Below, piece after piece: positions 61,413-64,000 of a DNA stretch of 64,000 nt. Each line of letters opens with the position of its first letter. Within the stretch, counting starts at the first letter, position 1. The notes beneath the pieces are model-generated. The model did not search any database and had not been told where the DNA came from. It worked only from the letters and a program-made list of their open reading frames with translations. This stretch comes from Methanomicrobiales archaeon HGW-Methanomicrobiales-1 (GTDB lineage Archaea > Halobacteriota > Methanomicrobia > Methanomicrobiales > Methanospirillaceae): contig PGYM01000003.1 of the NCBI GenBank assembly GCA_002839675.1, positions 124,001 to 188,000 of the forward strand, written 5' to 3'. Both the position numbers and the translations under genes were made by a program.

Positions 61413-64000
61413 ATGAACCTCCAGCAGAAAACCGCGCTCATTTTTATTGCTCTCCTGATCGTACTCATGACGCTGGTCAGCATTTTTTCATCGTTTGTGA
61501 TACTTTCCAGTTATACCGATCTTGAACAGCAGTACACGGTAAAGGATCTCCAGCAGGCGGTGATAAGAATCGATGAGGAGGCCAACACCCTCTCAACAAT
61601 AGTCTCGGACTGGGGGCCCTGGGATGACACCTACAGCTTTGTAGGAGGAACGAAACCCGATTTCATTAGATCTAATCTCGCTCCGGATACGTACAATAAT
61701 CTCCGGGTAAATACCATCATTATCACGAACCGGAAGGGGGAAGTCGTCTATTCCGGTGCATATAATTTCAGCAGTGGGACCATGGTGCCTGTTCCGGGGG
61801 AACTCATGGCTCAGCTTGGTCCGGAAAACCCTCTCATGGATTTTACGAATCCCCGGAAAGCAACCCACGGTATTATACTGCTTGCCGATCACCCGATGAT
61901 CATCGCATCCCGTCCCATTGTCAGAACGGATTATTCCGGTGAACCGCAGGGCGTTGTGATTATGGGTCGCTATCTTGACCCCCCGGAAGTGAGCCGCCTG
62001 GCGCAGCTTACCCGCCCCTCGCTCGAATTATTCCGAATGGATGACCCCACCCTCCCCCCGGCCCTGTCACGCAGCCTTCAGGAAATAAAACCCGGTGATG
62101 GTTGGATAATCCAGCCACTTGACCGGGACACCATAGCGGGTTATGCACTTATCAGTGATATCTATGGAAAGGATACTCTTATCCTTGGCATCAGTGATCC
62201 CCGCAGCATTTACCAGCAGGGTTTAACAACGACGTTTAGGTTCATCGGCATTATCCTCATTACCGGGCTTGTCTTTGGCCTGGTTGTAATGTTCCTGCTC
62301 GACCGGCTGGTGCTCTCCCGGATGAGTGCTCTTATGCTGCAGGTGCACGGTATCGGGAACAAAACACGAACATCAAACCGGGTGGAAATTGGTGGAGATG
62401 ATGAGTTCTCGGGTCTTGCCGGAGAAATTAACCGGATGCTGGAGACTACCGAACAGGCACAACAGAAGGTCCAGGCAAGCGAGACACGGTTCAGGGAGTT
62501 GGCAGAACAGCTGCCGATGATCATTTTTGAAATGGATACAACCGGGAATCTTACCTATGTCAATAAAGCCGGTGTTGACCTGTTCGGTGTTACCGGACAA
62601 ATTATCGCCGGAGGTATAAATGTACGGCGTTATTTATCCCCGGACAATATCCAGCAGATGGAGCGCGGACTTGCTGCTATTTTGACAGGTTCATCCTCAT
62701 TGGGAGAAGTTTACTCATTACAGCGTTCCGATGGCACATTTATGAAGGCTATTGTCTTGACATCCCTCATTAAAAAGGAAGGTAAGATTACCGGCTTCCG
62801 TGGGATTGTTGTTGATGTCACTGAACGAACAAGGCTCGGTGAAGAACTTGAGGAAACCACAAAACTGCTTACCGGCATTCTGCATGCATCACCTGTAGGT
62901 TTTTTCCGGATGGATTCAGCCGGCATTGTCACCTTTGTGAATGAGACATTCACAAAAATTACCGGGATTTGGTTGGAAAAGATCCAAGGTAAACACTGGG
63001 GAGATTTCCTCCCGCAGGAAGAACGGGGTCGTGTGATGAGTGAAATTGGTCCGGCAACCCGGGAACACAGAACGTCCGGAGCTGAAGCACGGTACATCCA
63101 CCCGGATGGAAATGCCTACTGGCTTTTTGCCCAGATCATGCCTCTGATCGATAAGCAGGGGAATCTTGATGGCTGGGTCGGTACCATCACGGATATCACT
63201 GACCAGAAACTTATCGGAGAGGCACTCAAGGATAGTGAGGAAAAATATCGTGCACTCACGGAAAACACCGTAGACATTCTCTTCTCTACGGATATGGATG
63301 GGATAATTACCTATGTCTCGCCGCAGGTCAACAAATATGGTTTCCTTGTGGAAGAGGTGATCGGGAAATCACTCGGTATTCTCATTCATCCCGGTGATAT
63401 CCGGCGAGTGGAGAGCACGATGTCTCAGGAACTGGAAAAAGGTGCCCAGTTTGTTTCCCAGTTCAGGATCGTGGACAAATGGGAAACAATCTACTGGTTC
63501 GAGGAAAAGAGTTCCCTGCGGCTCGATATATCGGGAAACCCGGTGGGAATTTATGGGATCCTGCGGGATATCACTGAACGAAAACGGGTTGAAGATGCTA
63601 TCGATATTGCTAATAAAAAACTGAACCTGATGAACCAGATCACCCGGCATGATATTCTCAACACCATCACCGGATTACTGGGGTGTGTCGATATGGCAAA
63701 AGCAACGAACTCTCCTGAAGAGCGGGAACTGTTCCTCAATGACATCAAGGATCTCACCCGGGTCATCCAGCGCCATATCACGTTTACCCGGGAGTACCAG
63801 GAAGTTGGTGTCCACTTCCCGCAATGGCAGAATATTGATATCATTCTTCACAATGTCCTGCAGAATTTCCAGAAGTCCGGGATCATCTTTTGCATAGAGT
63901 TCGAAAAAATTGAGATTTATGCGGATCCTTTACTGGAAAAAGTGTTTTATAACCTCGTTGATAATGCAATCCGGTATGGAGTAACGATCACATCAATTTC
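61413..64000 (+). CDS. Sensor histidine kinase with CHASE4, HAMP and three PAS domains (3' end cut)
   Basis: 862 codons from ATG 61413 to the window edge, still open. Two membrane helices (about 7-30 and 268-295) bracket a CHASE4-like extracellular domain (EANTLSTIVSDWGPWDDTYSF, a core CHASE4 motif). A HAMP segment follows, then three PAS domains (about 355-475, 480-600 and 605-735), each closing with DVTERT, DITDQK or DITERK. The transmitter starts with QITRHDILNTITGLLG and the ATPase N box VFYNLVDNAIRYG is just entered at the edge. Ligand unknown. Confidence 0.88.
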   Translation, partial: MNLQQKTALIFIALLIVLMTLVSIFSSFVILSSYTDLEQQYTVKDLQQAVIRIDEEANTLSTIVSDWGPWDDTYSFVGGTKPDFIRSNLAPDTYNNLRVNTIIITNRKGEVVYSGAYNFSSGTMVPVPGELMAQLGPENPLMDFTNPRKATHGIILLADHPMIIASRPIVRTDYSGEPQGVVIMGRYLDPPEVSRLAQLTRPSLELFRMDDPTLPPALSRSLQEIKPGDGWIIQPLDRDTIAGYALISDIYGKDTLILGISDPRSIYQQGLTTTFRFIGIILITGLVFGLVVMFLLDRLVLSRMSALMLQVHGIGNKTRTSNRVEIGGDDEFSGLAGEINRMLETTEQAQQKVQASETRFRELAEQLPMIIFEMDTTGNLTYVNKAGVDLFGVTGQIIAGGINVRRYLSPDNIQQMERGLAAILTGSSSLGEVYSLQRSDGTFMKAIVLTSLIKKEGKITGFRGIVVDVTERTRLGEELEETTKLLTGILHASPVGFFRMDSAGIVTFVNETFTKITGIWLEKIQGKHWGDFLPQEERGRVMSEIGPATREHRTSGAEARYIHPDGNAYWLFAQIMPLIDKQGNLDGWVGTITDITDQKLIGEALKDSEEKYRALTENTVDILFSTDMDGIITYVSPQVNKYGFLVEEVIGKSLGILIHPGDIRRVESTMSQELEKGAQFVSQFRIVDKWETIYWFEEKSSLRLDISGNPVGIYGILRDITERKRVEDAIDIANKKLNLMNQITRHDILNTITGLLGCVDMAKATNSPEERELFLNDIKDLTRVIQRHITFTREYQEVGVHFPQWQNIDIILHNVLQNFQKSGIIFCIEFEKIEIYADPLLEKVFYNLVDNAIRYGVTITSI

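Overview
The window looks like chromosome of a hydrogenotrophic methanogen of the order Methanomicrobiales, most likely Methanoregulaceae (Methanoregula-like). The archaeal markers are family B DNA polymerase, GGGP synthase (archaeal ether lipids), archaeal-type ThrRS, an XPD-like Fe-S helicase, TATA-type promoters and many membrane/PAS sensor proteins. Both ends cut genes: a CBS-containing manganese pyrophosphatase at the left and a large sensor kinase at the right. I saw no rRNA or tRNA gene.

Positions 1-31000 are mostly housekeeping: bacterial-type excision repair (uvrA-uvrC as an overlapping pair, uvrB 8 kb away and probably leaderless), a CorA-type channel, a YqhA-like membrane protein, a DUF169 protein, MsrA, a rhodanese lipoprotein, DedA, a PMCA-like Ca2+ P-type ATPase, a block of secreted proteins with a membrane-bound winged-helix regulator (16.5-19.7 kb), polB-mdh, pyrD-pyrK, a tandem pair of membrane-PAS sensors, a MobA-like protein, an Ogt-type alkyltransferase and an XPD-like helicase.

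Positions 31000-46600 form an accessory island. It holds a two-gene unit of unknown function whose first gene is a 55-codon TTG-start ORF, a VapBC pair, a decayed gene fragment, a tiny decayed CRISPR (two degenerate I-C repeats around one 35-nt spacer), a RelE-like toxin/antitoxin pair, an AAA/DUF4143 ATPase gene bracketed by two diverged direct repeats of about 250 bp, and a complete subtype I-C CRISPR-Cas locus (cas3-cas5-cas8c-cas7-cas4-cas1-cas2). The cas genes are followed by a leader and an array of 40 repeats and 39 spacers. The cas genes overlap or nearly touch and should be one operon. The isolated mini-CRISPR lies 9 nt beyond the relE stop codon. Its form matches the degenerate repeat-spacer-repeat guides (CreA/CreR type) that let Cascade act as a repressor, so it is the best candidate here for an undescribed regulatory element.

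Positions 46600-64000 return to core genes (purB, thrS, dcd, trmJ, GGGP synthase), mixed with sensors, a response regulator that ends in a winged helix, and a three-gene set of secreted or membrane-anchored surface proteins (51.6-55.8 kb) whose layout resembles bacterial WxL loci. The 860-nt gap between dcd and trmJ is rich in perfect palindromes and repeated GATTGAAA words.
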